DNA of 64,000 nucleotides. Origin: Actinomadura rayongensis (GTDB lineage Bacteria; Actinomycetota; Actinomycetes; Streptosporangiales; Streptosporangiaceae). The notes beneath the pieces are model-generated. The model was given only the letters and a program-made list of their open reading frames with translations, was not told where the DNA came from and searched no databases. Location of the stretch: positions 1,693,423 through 1,757,422 of the forward strand of contig NZ_WUTW01000001.1 in the NCBI RefSeq assembly GCF_009831215.1, in the 5' to 3' direction. Position numbers and translations under genes: made by a program. This document shows, one piece after another, positions 9,389 through 17,656 of this stretch (the first letter of the stretch is position 1; the number at the start of each line of letters is the position of its first letter).

Positions 9389-10312
9389 TCACGACGCTTG
9401 CCGGATCCGATGCCGGTAGCGCAGGGGCGCCTCGCCCACCTCGCGTTTGAAGGCGGTGCTGAAGGCGCTCTCCGAGGTGTAGCCCAGTTGCGCGGCGAGG
9501 GCCCCGATCCGGACGTCGTCGTCGCGCAGCGCCCGCCGGGCCAGCAGCATCCGCCAGGAGTTGAGGTAGGTCAGCGGAGGGACACCCGCCACGGAGCGGA
9601 AGCGCACGGTGAACGACGTCCGTGACATCGCTGCCGCACGAGCCAGCTCCTCCAGTCCCCAGGGCCGCCCGGGGTCGCCGTGCATGAGAGCCAGCGCAGG
9701 ACGCAGCCGGTCGTCAGTCAGCGCCCGCAGCCATCCCGGCGGCAGCTCGGCCTGGCCGAGGTAGGCCCGGAACACCTCCAGGAGGAACAGCTGGGCGTGC
9801 TGGCGCACCGCGAAGGCAGCACCCATACGCTCGCCCGTCACCTCCTCGACCAGCCGATCGACGCACGCGCGCAGGGCGGGCGCGGCGGAATCGGATGCTC
9901 GGATGAGCGCCACGGCCGGCAGCGCCTGCGTCAACAGCGCCGCACCGGCCGGGTCGAGCTCGACGTGGCCGCCGAGGATGACGTCGTCGACGGCGAAGTC
10001 CGCGCCGCCGACGCGCAGGGCGTACTTCCCCGCCTCGGGCTCGAACTCCACGGGCGGACCGTCACCGGCGCCGCCCTCGGCACGCAGCCACGAGCGACCG
10101 GTCAGGACCGCGACGTCGCCGGCCTCCATCTCGATCGGGGCATCGAGCCCGTCGGTCGACAGCCGGCACCGGCCGCGAACCATCACCGACAGCTTCAGCG
10201 GGCTCGCGATGACGGACTGCGTGACCCAGTGTCCGCGCACGGCGAACGCGCCGGAGATCTGGCCGCGAACCTCGATGAGATCGAACACCTCGGACAAATG
10301 ATCGATGGCCAC
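9389..10312 (-). CDS. AraC-family transcriptional regulator (cupin type)
   Basis: Has an N-terminal cupin-type ligand-binding domain (DHLSEVFDLIEVRGQISGAF..., about residues 1-180) and a C-terminal AraC double helix-turn-helix (WGLEELARAAAMSRTSFTVRFRSVAGVPPLTYLNSWRM... RIGALAAQLGYTSESAFSTAFKREVG). I placed the start at the GTG at 10312 (VAIDHLSEVF) because GAGAG lies about 9 nt upstream and the resulting 307 aa is the usual length; ATGs at 10351 and 10387 are alternatives. It points away from the alpha/beta hydrolase gene, its most likely target. Confidence 0.85.
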   Translation of the reverse strand: MAIDHLSEVFDLIEVRGQISGAFAVRGHWVTQSVIASPLKLSVMVRGRCRLSTDGLDAPIEMEAGDVAVLTGRSWLRAEGGAGDGPPVEFEPEAGKYALRVGGADFAVDDVILGGHVELDPAGAALLTQALPAVALIRASDSAAPALRACVDRLVEEVTGERMGAAFAVRQHAQLFLLEVFRAYLGQAELPPGWLRALTDDRLRPALALMHGDPGRPWGLEELARAAAMSRTSFTVRFRSVAGVPPLTYLNSWRMLLARRALRDDDVRIGALAAQLGYTSESAFSTAFKREVGEAPLRYRHRIRQAS

Positions 10313-10385
10313 GGCCGAACTCTCGCGAAGAAAAACCGTCCTGTCAAGCATTCTCAGTTCAACCGAACGAGCGCAGACTGGAGCC

Positions 10386-10535
10386 ATGACCAGCACCTTG
10401 GGAAACCAGCAGCCGCTCGGCCCCTGGTCACCGATCACGGTGCGGGCGGATGTCCGGTCCACCGAGTCGGCTGTCGCGTGGCTGCGGATCTTCGCGATCA
10501 CGCGGCTCGAGGTCGTCTCGAACGCGTCGTTGTGA
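10386..10535 (+). CDS. possible 49-aa ORF between regulator and hydrolase
   Basis: An ATG preceded at 6 nt by TGGAG opens a 49-aa frame (MTSTLGNQQPLGPW... ITRLEVVSNASL) ending at 10535 in the AraC-hydrolase intergenic region. It could be the truncated start of a lost enzyme gene in this locus or a leader ORF. I see no domain and it may be spurious; the rest of 10313-10607 shows nothing else but the ribosome-binding site of the next gene. Confidence 0.2.
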   Translation: MTSTLGNQQPLGPWSPITVRADVRSTESAVAWLRIFAITRLEVVSNASL

Positions 10536-10607
10536 CACCTCTCGTGCCGCACCGCCTTTGACGCGCCACCGACCTGGACGTCGCAAACAACTAAGAAGGA
10601 GTGCTCC

Positions 10608-11588
10608 GTGGAACGCAACGATTCTGCGAAAGACCCGTCGACGTATGCCGCCGGGATCCCGGTGACGAGCCCTACGCCCGTCTCCTCCTACCATCCCGTC
10701 CTGATCGACGTTCCGGGGCGGCCGATTCCGCTGGCGGTTCGCGTGTCGGCTCCGGCCGTCGGCGGCGATCTGCCGGTCATCGTTCTCTCACACGGGCACG
10801 GCCCATCGAACTTCATTCCCTCCTTCTACGGTTACGGTCCGATGGTGAACTTCTGGGCCGCGCACGGGTTCGTCGTGATACAGCCCACGCACCTGGACGC
10901 CACGTTCCTCGGCCTACGAGAGAGCGATGACCCGGACGCACCGTTGTACCTGAAGTCACGAGCCGAAGATCTTCGCCAGGTCGTGGACCACCTCGGCGAC
11001 ATCGAGCGCACCGTTCCGGGACTGGCGGGGCGCCTGGACGCCGGCCGGATCGCCGCTGTCGGTCACTCGGCCGGTGGTCACACGGTCGGCCTGATCTCGG
11101 GCCAGACCATCATCGACACGAGCGACGGGTCGACGGTGGGAGCCGTCGACACACGCTTCGGCGCCCGTGTCATGATTGCCGCTCCCGGTCGCGGCGAGGA
11201 CTTGAACGGCCCGGCGGCGGAGCCTTACGCGGTGCTCACCAGCACCAATTTCGACGGCATGACGCCGAAGGTCCTCATCGTCGTCGGAGAGAAGGACTGG
11301 ATTCCGTACTTCTCCGACCGGCAGGACTGGCGAAACGATCCCTACACCGCGGCTCCCGCGCCGAAGACCCTGCTGGAGTTTTTCGACGCGGAGCATGGGC
11401 TGGGCGGTATTTCGACCTTCGACGCAGCCGAGACCACCGACGAGAACCCCGACCGTGTCGCTGCCGTACGAGCGCTCATCTGGGCTTATCTGCGTAGCGA
11501 GCTCTACCCCGAAGATCCAGCCTGGGCGCGGGCCACTGCAGCTCTCACCGGCAGCACAGCACCGATCGGACGCGTCGAGTCGAAGTAG
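10608..11588 (+). CDS. alpha/beta hydrolase (chlorophyllase/PAF-acetylhydrolase-like)
   Basis: Cytoplasmic esterase-like protein of 326 aa without a signal peptide. The oxyanion region LPVIVLSHGHGPS precedes the nucleophile elbow GHSAGG (about residues 151-156, Ser near 153). The likely acid is in VVGEKDWIPY near 229 and the likely His in DAEHGLGG near 263. The GTG start has a strong AAGGAG site 8 nt upstream. The substrate cannot be read from the sequence. Its GC content looks lower than that of the neighbouring housekeeping genes, consistent with transfer. The divergent AraC gene is the probable regulator. Confidence 0.85.
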   Translation: MERNDSAKDPSTYAAGIPVTSPTPVSSYHPVLIDVPGRPIPLAVRVSAPAVGGDLPVIVLSHGHGPSNFIPSFYGYGPMVNFWAAHGFVVIQPTHLDATFLGLRESDDPDAPLYLKSRAEDLRQVVDHLGDIERTVPGLAGRLDAGRIAAVGHSAGGHTVGLISGQTIIDTSDGSTVGAVDTRFGARVMIAAPGRGEDLNGPAAEPYAVLTSTNFDGMTPKVLIVVGEKDWIPYFSDRQDWRNDPYTAAPAPKTLLEFFDAEHGLGGISTFDAAETTDENPDRVAAVRALIWAYLRSELYPEDPAWARATAALTGSTAPIGRVESK

Positions 11589-11806
11589 ACCCTCCGCGCA
11601 CGCGACAGCACCACAAGGACCAGCGACGACGTGGCGTTCTGCCCGGCCGGCCCGCTGGCCCGACAGAACGCGGCCCTCGGGAAGTATTTGGACGGCAATC
11701 AGCGAACTCGCCCGCTCACCACGTTCCGGATGGTGGTATCCACCAGCCGCAAAGTAGGTCGTGGGTACCGGGGGTCGTCGTTGCCGAGCGGGCGCCGGGC
11801 ACGGCG

Positions 11807-11839
11807 GCGGGCCCCCGCCCACACCGGGCGGGGGCCCGC
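11807..11839. terminator. bidirectional hairpin terminator
   Basis: A perfect 14-bp stem, GCGGGCCCCCGCCC paired with GGGCGGGGGCCCGC, encloses the loop ACACC. It lies between the hydrolase gene (plus) and the TetR gene (minus), which converge here. There is no T tract, as is common in high-GC actinomycetes. Confidence 0.75.
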
Positions 11840-11864
11840 TGACTGTCTGTGTCAGAAGGGTTCT

Positions 11865-11933
11865 TCACCTTCGCCCAGCACGCAGCAGATCGAGCACTTC
11901 ACGACGGAACTCAGGGGGATAAATCCTGGGCAC
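11865..11933 (-). pseudogene. N-terminal fragment of an IS3-type transposase OrfA
   Basis: On the minus strand GTG at 11933 opens VPRIYPPEFRREVLDLLRAGRR and then meets a stop. 'P(R/K)xYPPEFRREavdLvRaGR' is the standard start of IS3-family OrfA and similar HTH transposases. Only the first 22 codons survive; no terminal inverted repeat or OrfB could be found nearby. An in-frame ATG about 48 nt further upstream exists but adds no recognisable sequence. The remaining bases of 11589-12039 show no gene. Confidence 0.55.
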
Positions 11934-12039
11934 CAGAACGATCTCCTGCACAAGATCGCCGAACCCTGCCTCTCCCAACATCCGTGCCCGCCGAACGGGG
12001 GCAACATCAAGGTGTCCGCCCAGAGTCCGGGGCGGCGGT

Positions 12040-12609
12040 TCAGCGCACCAGGGGCAGGAAGATCGTGTCGACGATCTCTTCGAGGACGTGGTCGGGCGCG
12101 GGGGCGAAGGTCGTGAGGAACTCGTGCCGCAGCAGGTCGAAGGGCAGGGTCTTGATGCGCTCGGTCAGGCGTTCCGGGTGGATCTCGCCGCGGTCGACGG
12201 CGCGGGCGAACAGGGCGTCGACGGCTTCCTTGCGGCCCGTCACCGTTGGGTCGAACAGATCGCCGGGGTCGGCCCCGGTCTCCTGGCGGTACCCGGCCAG
12301 GTGGGCGTTCATGACGACGACGAGCTGGAAGCGGGTGGCGTTGATCTCCCGCAGCAGGGTGAGGACATCGCCCCGCAGGCTCCCGGTGTCGGGGACGTCC
12401 AGGATGTTCTCCCGGGCGACGTGGATGATGGTCGCCCGGACGAGCGCGTCGCGGTCGGGCCAGCGCCGGTAGAGGACCGGAGGGCTGGTGCCCGCCCGCT
12501 TGACGACGGCGTCCATGGTGAACCGGGCGTAACCGCCTTCGGTGAGCTCCTGCCAGGCCGCGTCCAGCAGCGCCTTCTCCAGCGCCGCGCCGCGGCGTCG
12601 CTCGGCCAC
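12040..12609 (-). CDS. TetR-family repressor of the adjacent MFS pump
   Basis: 189 aa. The N-terminal helix-turn-helix spans about residues 12-58 (ALLDAAWQELTEGGYARFTMDAVVKRAGTSPPVLYRRWPDRDALV), followed by a TetR_C ligand domain of the type seen in multidrug-responsive regulators. The GTG start at 12609 has AGGAGGAG upstream. It is divergent from the MFS transporter gene, and the 90 bp between them contain two palindromes with the same TAGATAG/CTATCTA core, one overlapping this gene's ribosome-binding site, so autoregulation plus control of the pump is likely. Confidence 0.9.
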   Translation of the reverse strand: MAERRRGAALEKALLDAAWQELTEGGYARFTMDAVVKRAGTSPPVLYRRWPDRDALVRATIIHVARENILDVPDTGSLRGDVLTLLREINATRFQLVVVMNAHLAGYRQETGADPGDLFDPTVTGRKEAVDALFARAVDRGEIHPERLTERIKTLPFDLLRHEFLTTFAPAPDHVLEEIVDTIFLPLVR

Positions 12610-12621
12610 GAGAACTCCTCC

Positions 12622-12641
12622 TAGATAGATTTGCCTATCTA
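12622..12641. promoter_or_regulatory. TetR operator site 1
   Basis: Perfect inverted repeat TAGATAG-atttgc-CTATCTA directly next to the AGGAGG ribosome-binding site of the TetR gene. Same half-site as operator 2. Confidence 0.7.
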
Positions 12642-12670
12642 ATCCTAACCGCCTAGTCTGGGCTCCGTAA

Positions 12671-12686
12671 GATAGAGTCGTCTATC
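12671..12686. promoter_or_regulatory. TetR operator site 2, upstream of MFS gene
   Basis: Perfect inverted repeat GATAGA-gtcg-TCTATC immediately before the AAGGAG site of the transporter gene and just downstream of a TAGTCT -10 candidate at 12654-12659. Its position would block transcription of the pump. Confidence 0.7.
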
Positions 12687-12699
12687 CTAAGGAGCGCTC

Positions 12700-14139
12700 A
12701 TGGCCACCGAAGCCACGACATCACCGCCTCCCACCTCCGCGGACTCCGGCCGCGTCGACCCAGCCCTGCGGCGGATGATCATCGCGCTGATCATCGGCGC
12801 GCTCGCCGTCATCTTCGACACCACGATCATGAGCGTCGCCGTCGACGGCCTCGCCGGGCGGCTGCACGCCTCGCTCGGCACCGTCCAGTGGGTGACGACG
12901 GCCTACCTCCTGGCCCTGTCGGCCACGATGCCGGCGGTCGGGTGGGCCCAGTCGGTCCTGGGCGGCAAACGCCTGTGGATCGCCGCCCTGGCCCTGTTCT
13001 TCGTCGGGTCGCTGCTGTGCGCGGGGGCGTGGAGCATCCATAGCCTGATCATGTTCCGGGTCGTCCAGGGGGTCGGCGGCGGCATCATGATGGTGCTGAT
13101 GACCACGCTGATCATGCAGGCGGCCAAGGGCCGCAACATCGGCAGGGTCATGTCCCTGATCACCGTGCCGACCGCCCTCGGCCCGGTCCTCGGCCCGGTC
13201 CTGGGCGGCGTCCTCCTGCACCTGGGCGACTGGCGCTGGATCTTCCTGTTCAACGTCCCCTTCTGCCTCGCCGGCGGTTACTTCGCCCGGCGCGACCTGC
13301 CCGCCGACGAGTCCCGCCCCGTTCCCCGTCCCCGCCTGGACGCCGTGGGCATGCTGCTGCTGTCGCCCGGCATCGCCGCCGCCGTCTACGGTCTGACCCA
13401 GCTCGCCGGATCCGACGGGCCCGACCTCAAGGCGGCGCTGCCCCTGGCCTGCGGTCTCATCCTGCTCGTCGGCTACGTCCTGTGGGCGCTGCGCCGCGGA
13501 CCCGCCGCCCTGCTCGACGTCCGGCTGCTGCGCCACCGCTCCCTGGCGTCGTCCACGGCGCTGGTGTTCCTGTCCGGCGCCACGCTGTACGGGACGATGC
13601 TCCTGCTGCCGCTGTACTGGCAGCAGGTTCGCGGCGAATCCGCCCTGGACGCCGCGCTGCTGCTCATTCCCCAGGGCGTGGGCACGTTGCTGTCCCGCAC
13701 GGTGGCCGGACGGTACATGGACCGCTTCGGGGCACGTCCGGTCGCCCTCGTCGCCCTCGCCGCCTCGTTCGCGGCCACCGTGCCGTTCGGCCTCATCACC
13801 GCGTCCACGAGCAACGTCACGTTGATGGCCGTCCTGTTCGTGCGCGGCATCGGACTGGGCGCGGCCATGATCGCCATCATGGGGGCGGCGTTCGTCGGCA
13901 TGCCGCGCGAACAGATCCCGGCCGCGTCCAGCATCAGCCGCGTCACCCAGCAGGTCGGCGGTTCCGTGGGCGTGGCGGCCCTCGTGATGATCCTGCAACG
14001 CGCCACCGCCGGTGCCCACACGCCCGCCGCCCTCGCGTCCGGCTTCGCGGACGCCTTCTGGTGGTCCGCCGCCTTCACCGCCGCGGCCATTCCGCTGTGC
14101 CTCCTGCTGCCCGGCCGACCCGGTGAGCTGTCAAGCTGA
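12700..14139 (+). CDS. MFS drug transporter, DHA2 (14-TMS) type
   Basis: 479 aa with about fourteen membrane segments, typical of the DHA2/EmrB-QacA drug:H+ antiporters. Recognisable elements are the segment-1 motif FDTTIMSVAVDGLAGRLHASLGTVQWVTTAYLL (motif D1), RVVQGVGGGIMM, and the motif C-like VPTALGPVLGPVLGGVL with GDWRWIFLFNVP. The ATG follows AAGGAG at good spacing. It is divergent from and probably repressed by the TetR protein; an LLM oxidoreductase gene follows 31 bp downstream and may share the transcript. The substrate is unknown. Confidence 0.92.
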   Translation: MATEATTSPPPTSADSGRVDPALRRMIIALIIGALAVIFDTTIMSVAVDGLAGRLHASLGTVQWVTTAYLLALSATMPAVGWAQSVLGGKRLWIAALALFFVGSLLCAGAWSIHSLIMFRVVQGVGGGIMMVLMTTLIMQAAKGRNIGRVMSLITVPTALGPVLGPVLGGVLLHLGDWRWIFLFNVPFCLAGGYFARRDLPADESRPVPRPRLDAVGMLLLSPGIAAAVYGLTQLAGSDGPDLKAALPLACGLILLVGYVLWALRRGPAALLDVRLLRHRSLASSTALVFLSGATLYGTMLLLPLYWQQVRGESALDAALLLIPQGVGTLLSRTVAGRYMDRFGARPVALVALAASFAATVPFGLITASTSNVTLMAVLFVRGIGLGAAMIAIMGAAFVGMPREQIPAASSISRVTQQVGGSVGVAALVMILQRATAGAHTPAALASGFADAFWWSAAFTAAAIPLCLLLPGRPGELSS

Positions 14140-14170
14140 GTGCGTTGATCCCCGGCCGTTGGAGGGTTCG

Positions 14171-15214
14171 ATGCGTGCAGGCGTTGTGGTCACCGCGCAG
14201 CCCGGTGTCGAGGACCTTGCCGTACAGGCCGAGGAACTGGGCCTGCACAGTTTCTGGGTCAACGACACCCCGATGGTCCACGGGGACCCTTTCGTCGCCC
14301 TGAGCCTGTGCGCCAAGGCCACCCGCCGCATCAGGCTCGGCATCGGCGTGACGTCGCCGGCGCTGCGTTCGGCACCGGCCGCCGCGAGCGGGTTCGCCGG
14401 CCTCAACGCGCTGGCGCCGGGCCGGATCGTCTGCGGCGTCGGAACGGGGAACACCGCCCGCCGCACGCTGGGCATGCGACCGACCACGGTGGCCGAGCTG
14501 GAGACGTTCACCGCCGCGTTGCAGGGCCTGTGCGCCGGGGGCACCGTCGAGTACCGCGAGGGCGACCGGGCTCGCGACGTCCGTTTCCTGCACGCCGGAG
14601 GGCAGGTGAACACGGCGGACCCGATCGAGTTCGTCGTCGCCGCCCTGGGCCCGAAGGCCGCCGCCGTCGCGGGCCGTCGCGGCACCGGCCTGATCTCGTT
14701 CGGCCTGCTGGACCCCGCCGCCTGGCGGGCGCTGCACGACGCCCGCCGTCGCGCCGCCCGCACGCCGCCGGGCGCGCACGCGGACTCCTACCTGGTCACC
14801 GCGCTGCACATCCTGGACGAGAACGAAGACCCCCACGGCGACGCGGCCCGCGACGCGACCGGCCACCTCGTCCTCTCACTGCTGGCCTTCGCGGCCGACA
14901 CCCTTGCCTTCGCCGACCAGCTCGGCCCCGCCGAACGCGAGGCGGTGCGGCTGCTGCTGGACCGGCGCGGCACCGGCGCCACCGCACCCGACCGGCACAC
15001 GAAGCTCTATCCCAACTACCTGGGACGCATCGCACCGCAGGACCGCGACCTGATCCTGCCCTCGCTGATGAACGCCCTCGCCCTGGTCGGCGCCCGCGAC
15101 GACCTCCGCGCCCGCATCGCCACCCTGCACCAGGCCGGTATCGACGAACTGCTCATCCAGCCGGTGATCGACCCGCCCGCCGAGATGGCCCAGTTGGCGG
15201 ACCTCCTCGCCTGA
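14171..15214 (+). CDS. LLM-class flavin-dependent oxidoreductase
   Basis: Luciferase-like monooxygenase fold, 347 aa, probably using F420 or FMN. Features include LGLHSFWVNDTPMVHGDPFVALSLCAKATRRIRLGIGVTSP near residues 25-75 and the family's 'LAPGRIVCGVGTGNTARRTLG' near 90. I chose ATG 14171 because TTGGAGGG lies 7-8 nt upstream. Located 31 bp after the MFS pump gene on the same strand, so an oxidoreductase-plus-efflux unit under the TetR protein is plausible. The substrate is not evident. Confidence 0.88.
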   Translation: MRAGVVVTAQPGVEDLAVQAEELGLHSFWVNDTPMVHGDPFVALSLCAKATRRIRLGIGVTSPALRSAPAAASGFAGLNALAPGRIVCGVGTGNTARRTLGMRPTTVAELETFTAALQGLCAGGTVEYREGDRARDVRFLHAGGQVNTADPIEFVVAALGPKAAAVAGRRGTGLISFGLLDPAAWRALHDARRRAARTPPGAHADSYLVTALHILDENEDPHGDAARDATGHLVLSLLAFAADTLAFADQLGPAEREAVRLLLDRRGTGATAPDRHTKLYPNYLGRIAPQDRDLILPSLMNALALVGARDDLRARIATLHQAGIDELLIQPVIDPPAEMAQLADLLA

Positions 15215-15254
15215 ACGGAAGAAGCCGGGGGATCCAGCGGCGGACCTCACGGAT

Positions 15255-15286
15255 GGGCGGCCCCGGGCGCGTGCCCGGGGCCGCCC
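15255..15286. terminator. bidirectional hairpin terminator
   Basis: Perfect 14-bp stem GGGCGGCCCCGGGC / GCCCGGGGCCGCCC with loop GCGT, located between the convergent LLM oxidoreductase (plus) and YVTN protein (minus) genes. Confidence 0.8.
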
Positions 15287-15299
15287 TGACGCGCGCCCG

Positions 15300-16670
15300 C
15301 TACTTGAACTCGAAGTTGGCGGTGTGGTCGGTGCCGTCGGTGAGGACGAGGTGGAAGGTGCGGCAGGTGCCCTTCCACGCCTTGTCGGTCTGCCACACGT
15401 AGGTGTACGTCTGGCTGGAGGGATCGTAGGTGAGGCCGGCCTTGCTGGTCGTGGTGGTCTCGATCGGGTCGGCGGAGCCGGTGCCGCAGGTGACGTTCTG
15501 GGAGGAGGGTGAGCCGGGCGCGAGAATGTTCAGGCCCTTGTCGCCGCCGAGGCTGAACTTCACCGGCACCGACCGTCCGGCGTTCATGACGTTGACGGCG
15601 GGCGGGTTGTCGACGGGCTGGAAGAAGCCGGTGAAGTCGAAGGGCGGCGTGCCGGGCCGGACGGCCACGGCGTAGGGGGAGTGGCCGACCGGGACGGTCG
15701 CCGTCACGGTGTTGGCGGCCGTGTCGATCACCGAGACGGTGTTGCTGTCGAAGTTGGTGACGTAGGCGGTGGTGCCGGTGACGGCGACCTCGGCGGGCGA
15801 GTTGCCGACCGGGATGGACGCGGTCACCGTGTTGGTCGCGGTGTCGATCGCCGACACGCTCGTCCCACCGAAGTTGGTCGCGTACACGGTGCTGCCGGAC
15901 GGGGTGACCGCCACCCCGTTCGGGAGCTGACCGACGGGCACGGTCGCGACCGCCGTGTTGGTCGCGGTGTCGATCACGGAGACGGTGGTCGTGGCGTTGT
16001 TGGCGGTGTAGGCGGCGCCGCCGGAGGGAGTGACGGCCACCCCGGCGGGCGCGCTGCCGACCGGGATGGTCGCCGTCACGGTATTGGTGGCCGTGTCGAT
16101 GACCGAGACGGTGTTGTCAACGTTGTTGGTGACGTACGCGGTGGCGCCCGAAGGAGCCACGGCGACCTGGTTCGGTGCGGTGCCGACGGAGATGGTCCCG
16201 GTCACGGTGTTGGTGGCCGTGTCGATCACCGAAACGACGGACGTGCCGTTATCGGTGACATAGGCGGTGCTCCCCGAGGGCGTGAACGCCACGCCGAGAG
16301 GGTGACTGCCGACCGGAATGGTGGCGGTCACGGTATTGGTGCCGGGGTCGATGACCGAGACGCTGTTGCCGTTGAAGTTGGTGACGTAGGCCTTGTTTCC
16401 GGACGGGCTGAAGGCCACGCCGTCCGGACTTGCCCCGACCGGAATCGTCGCCGTCACCGTGTTGGTGGCCGGGTCGATGACCGAGACGGTGTTGTCGTCG
16501 TTGTTGGTGACGTAGACCAGCGTTGTCACCGAGGCCCGCGCGACCGTCCCTAACGGGCCCGCCACCACGAACACCGCGGACAGCAGCACCGCCGCCAGGG
16601 CGGACCGAACCCGCCCGACACGGCGCGGCAACGCTCGCGCGGCGGACGATTTCAACATGCGATCGGACAT
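15300..16670 (-). CDS. secreted seven-repeat YVTN beta-propeller protein with PxKF domain
   Basis: 456 aa. A basic N-terminus and hydrophobic stretch (VRSALAAVLLSAVFVVAGPLGTVARA) form a signal peptide. Seven YVTN repeats of about 42 aa follow, each patterned 'AYVTNxxxNTVSVIDTATNTVTATIPVGxxPxGVAxxPSG', which is one complete seven-bladed propeller (about residues 48-345). The C-terminal part, PVDNPPAVNVMNAGRSVPVKFSLGG..., matches the PxKF domain found in secreted bacterial proteins, with two Cys that could pair. No sortase motif or C-terminal membrane anchor is present, so it is probably released. The ATG is preceded by GGAAGGGG. Role unknown; possibly surface interaction or metal/ligand binding. 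Confidence 0.88.
   Translation of the reverse strand: MSDRMLKSSAARALPRRVGRVRSALAAVLLSAVFVVAGPLGTVARASVTTLVYVTNNDDNTVSVIDPATNTVTATIPVGASPDGVAFSPSGNKAYVTNFNGNSVSVIDPGTNTVTATIPVGSHPLGVAFTPSGSTAYVTDNGTSVVSVIDTATNTVTGTISVGTAPNQVAVAPSGATAYVTNNVDNTVSVIDTATNTVTATIPVGSAPAGVAVTPSGGAAYTANNATTTVSVIDTATNTAVATVPVGQLPNGVAVTPSGSTVYATNFGGTSVSAIDTATNTVTASIPVGNSPAEVAVTGTTAYVTNFDSNTVSVIDTAANTVTATVPVGHSPYAVAVRPGTPPFDFTGFFQPVDNPPAVNVMNAGRSVPVKFSLGGDKGLNILAPGSPSSQNVTCGTGSADPIETTTTSKAGLTYDPSSQTYTYVWQTDKAWKGTCRTFHLVLTDGTDHTANFEFK
15680..16530 (-). repeat. tandem ~126-bp coding repeats of the YVTN gene
   Basis: Seven in-frame units of about 126 bp with strongly conserved DNA (for example acggtgttggtggccgtgtc recurs in most units). 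The near identity of several units suggests recent duplication or gene conversion inside the gene. Confidence 0.75.
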
Positions 16671-16841
16671 ACCAGGAACCCCTTCCAGGTCCTGGCCGCG
16701 CCCGCAGTCCCTTGCCCGATGGCACGGGACGCCGACACGGCCATGTCGCTCACTGCCGCCCGAGGCGTGGACCGGCAGTGGCGACCCCCGGCTTTGCGCA
16801 TGTCCGTCCTGTGAACCGGATCAGGCCCCCGGTCTTCACAC

Positions 16842-16858
16842 GAACGGATCATCCGTTC
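16842..16858. promoter_or_regulatory. 17-bp palindrome upstream of the YVTN gene
   Basis: GAACGGAT-c-ATCCGTTC is a perfect inverted repeat about 170 bp upstream of the YVTN start. A degenerate relative, gtgaaccggatcag, lies about 20 bp away at 16811-16824. A regulator-binding site is likely. The rest of 16671-17185 contains no gene I can support. Confidence 0.45.
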
Positions 16859-17185
16859 ACCGGGAGCCACCACCCGATTTTCACACTTTGAGCCGCCCGA
16901 TGTCGGGGACCGCTAATCGCCCCGTTGACCGAAAGCGGACACCGTCTCCGCGGGTTCGCCAAAAAGGTCCATTGATACGCGGCCGGAAAGTTCATGAGGC
17001 ACCGGCGTGCCGATAAAACTTCGGAGACACCACAATGCCCTACCGCGACCGCCACTTGGCGTCCCGGCCAGGCGGGTGAACGAATTCGCCGGCCAGCCCG
17101 CCGTCCACATCACCGCCGTCAGCGAATGGCTCGGAGCAACCTTGGAACAGGCCCTGGCGGACCCCTCGCCTGAGCGGCCGGTGAG

Positions 17186-17656
17186 TCACTGGGTGGGTCG
17201 GCCGTGTTCGAGGTAGCGGACGGTGTTGGTGTGACGGGCGGTGTGGGCTTGGGTGAGGCGCCAGGCCAGGCGGGGGATGGTGAGCTTGTCGATCTGGGCG
17301 ACGTCGTGGAATTCGTAGCCGACGATCTCGGCGGGGTCGGGCTTGATCGAGGTGAGGTGTTCGTGTGCGAGGACGCCGCCGTCGAAGAGGAAGAGGAGCT
17401 TGTCGCCCTCGGTCTCGTTGGGCGCCCAGTCCGCGACCAGGAGGCGGCCGATCGGCGGGCTGATGCCGAGTTCCTCGCGGACTTCGCGTGCGGCGGCCTG
17501 GGTCGGCGTTTCGCCGGTCTCGATGTATCCGCCGGGAATGTCGCGGTAGTCCTTGTAAGACGGGACGACCAAGAGCACACGGTCGTGTTCGTCCCAGAAG
17601 AGGACACCGGCTGCGACGCGGGGACGAGCGAAGCTCTCGGTCGGGTCGGTGGTCAC
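17186..17656 (-). CDS. NUDIX hydrolase
   Basis: 156 aa. The NUDIX box G-x5-E-x7-REVREELGI is intact at residues 43-65, so pyrophosphohydrolase activity on a nucleoside-diphosphate-linked substrate is expected; the substrate is unknown. The GTG start overlaps the stop of the preceding 35-aa ORF by 4 nt (GTGA), and that ORF follows the DUF5919 regulator by a few bases, so the three form one transcript. The protein ends with GRPTQ at a stop directly before a Ser/Pro-rich shadow frame. Confidence 0.92.
   Translation of the reverse strand: MTTDPTESFARPRVAAGVLFWDEHDRVLLVVPSYKDYRDIPGGYIETGETPTQAAAREVREELGISPPIGRLLVADWAPNETEGDKLLFLFDGGVLAHEHLTSIKPDPAEIVGYEFHDVAQIDKLTIPRLAWRLTQAHTARHTNTVRYLEHGRPTQ

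Noticed and set aside
17007..17216. ORF of 69 aa (MPIKLRRHHN...) between the YVTN and NUDIX genes
   Set aside because: No ribosome-binding site, it runs into the NUDIX gene on the opposite strand, and the composition is unconvincing; the last part (VSEWLGATLEQALAD) may be a chance frame.
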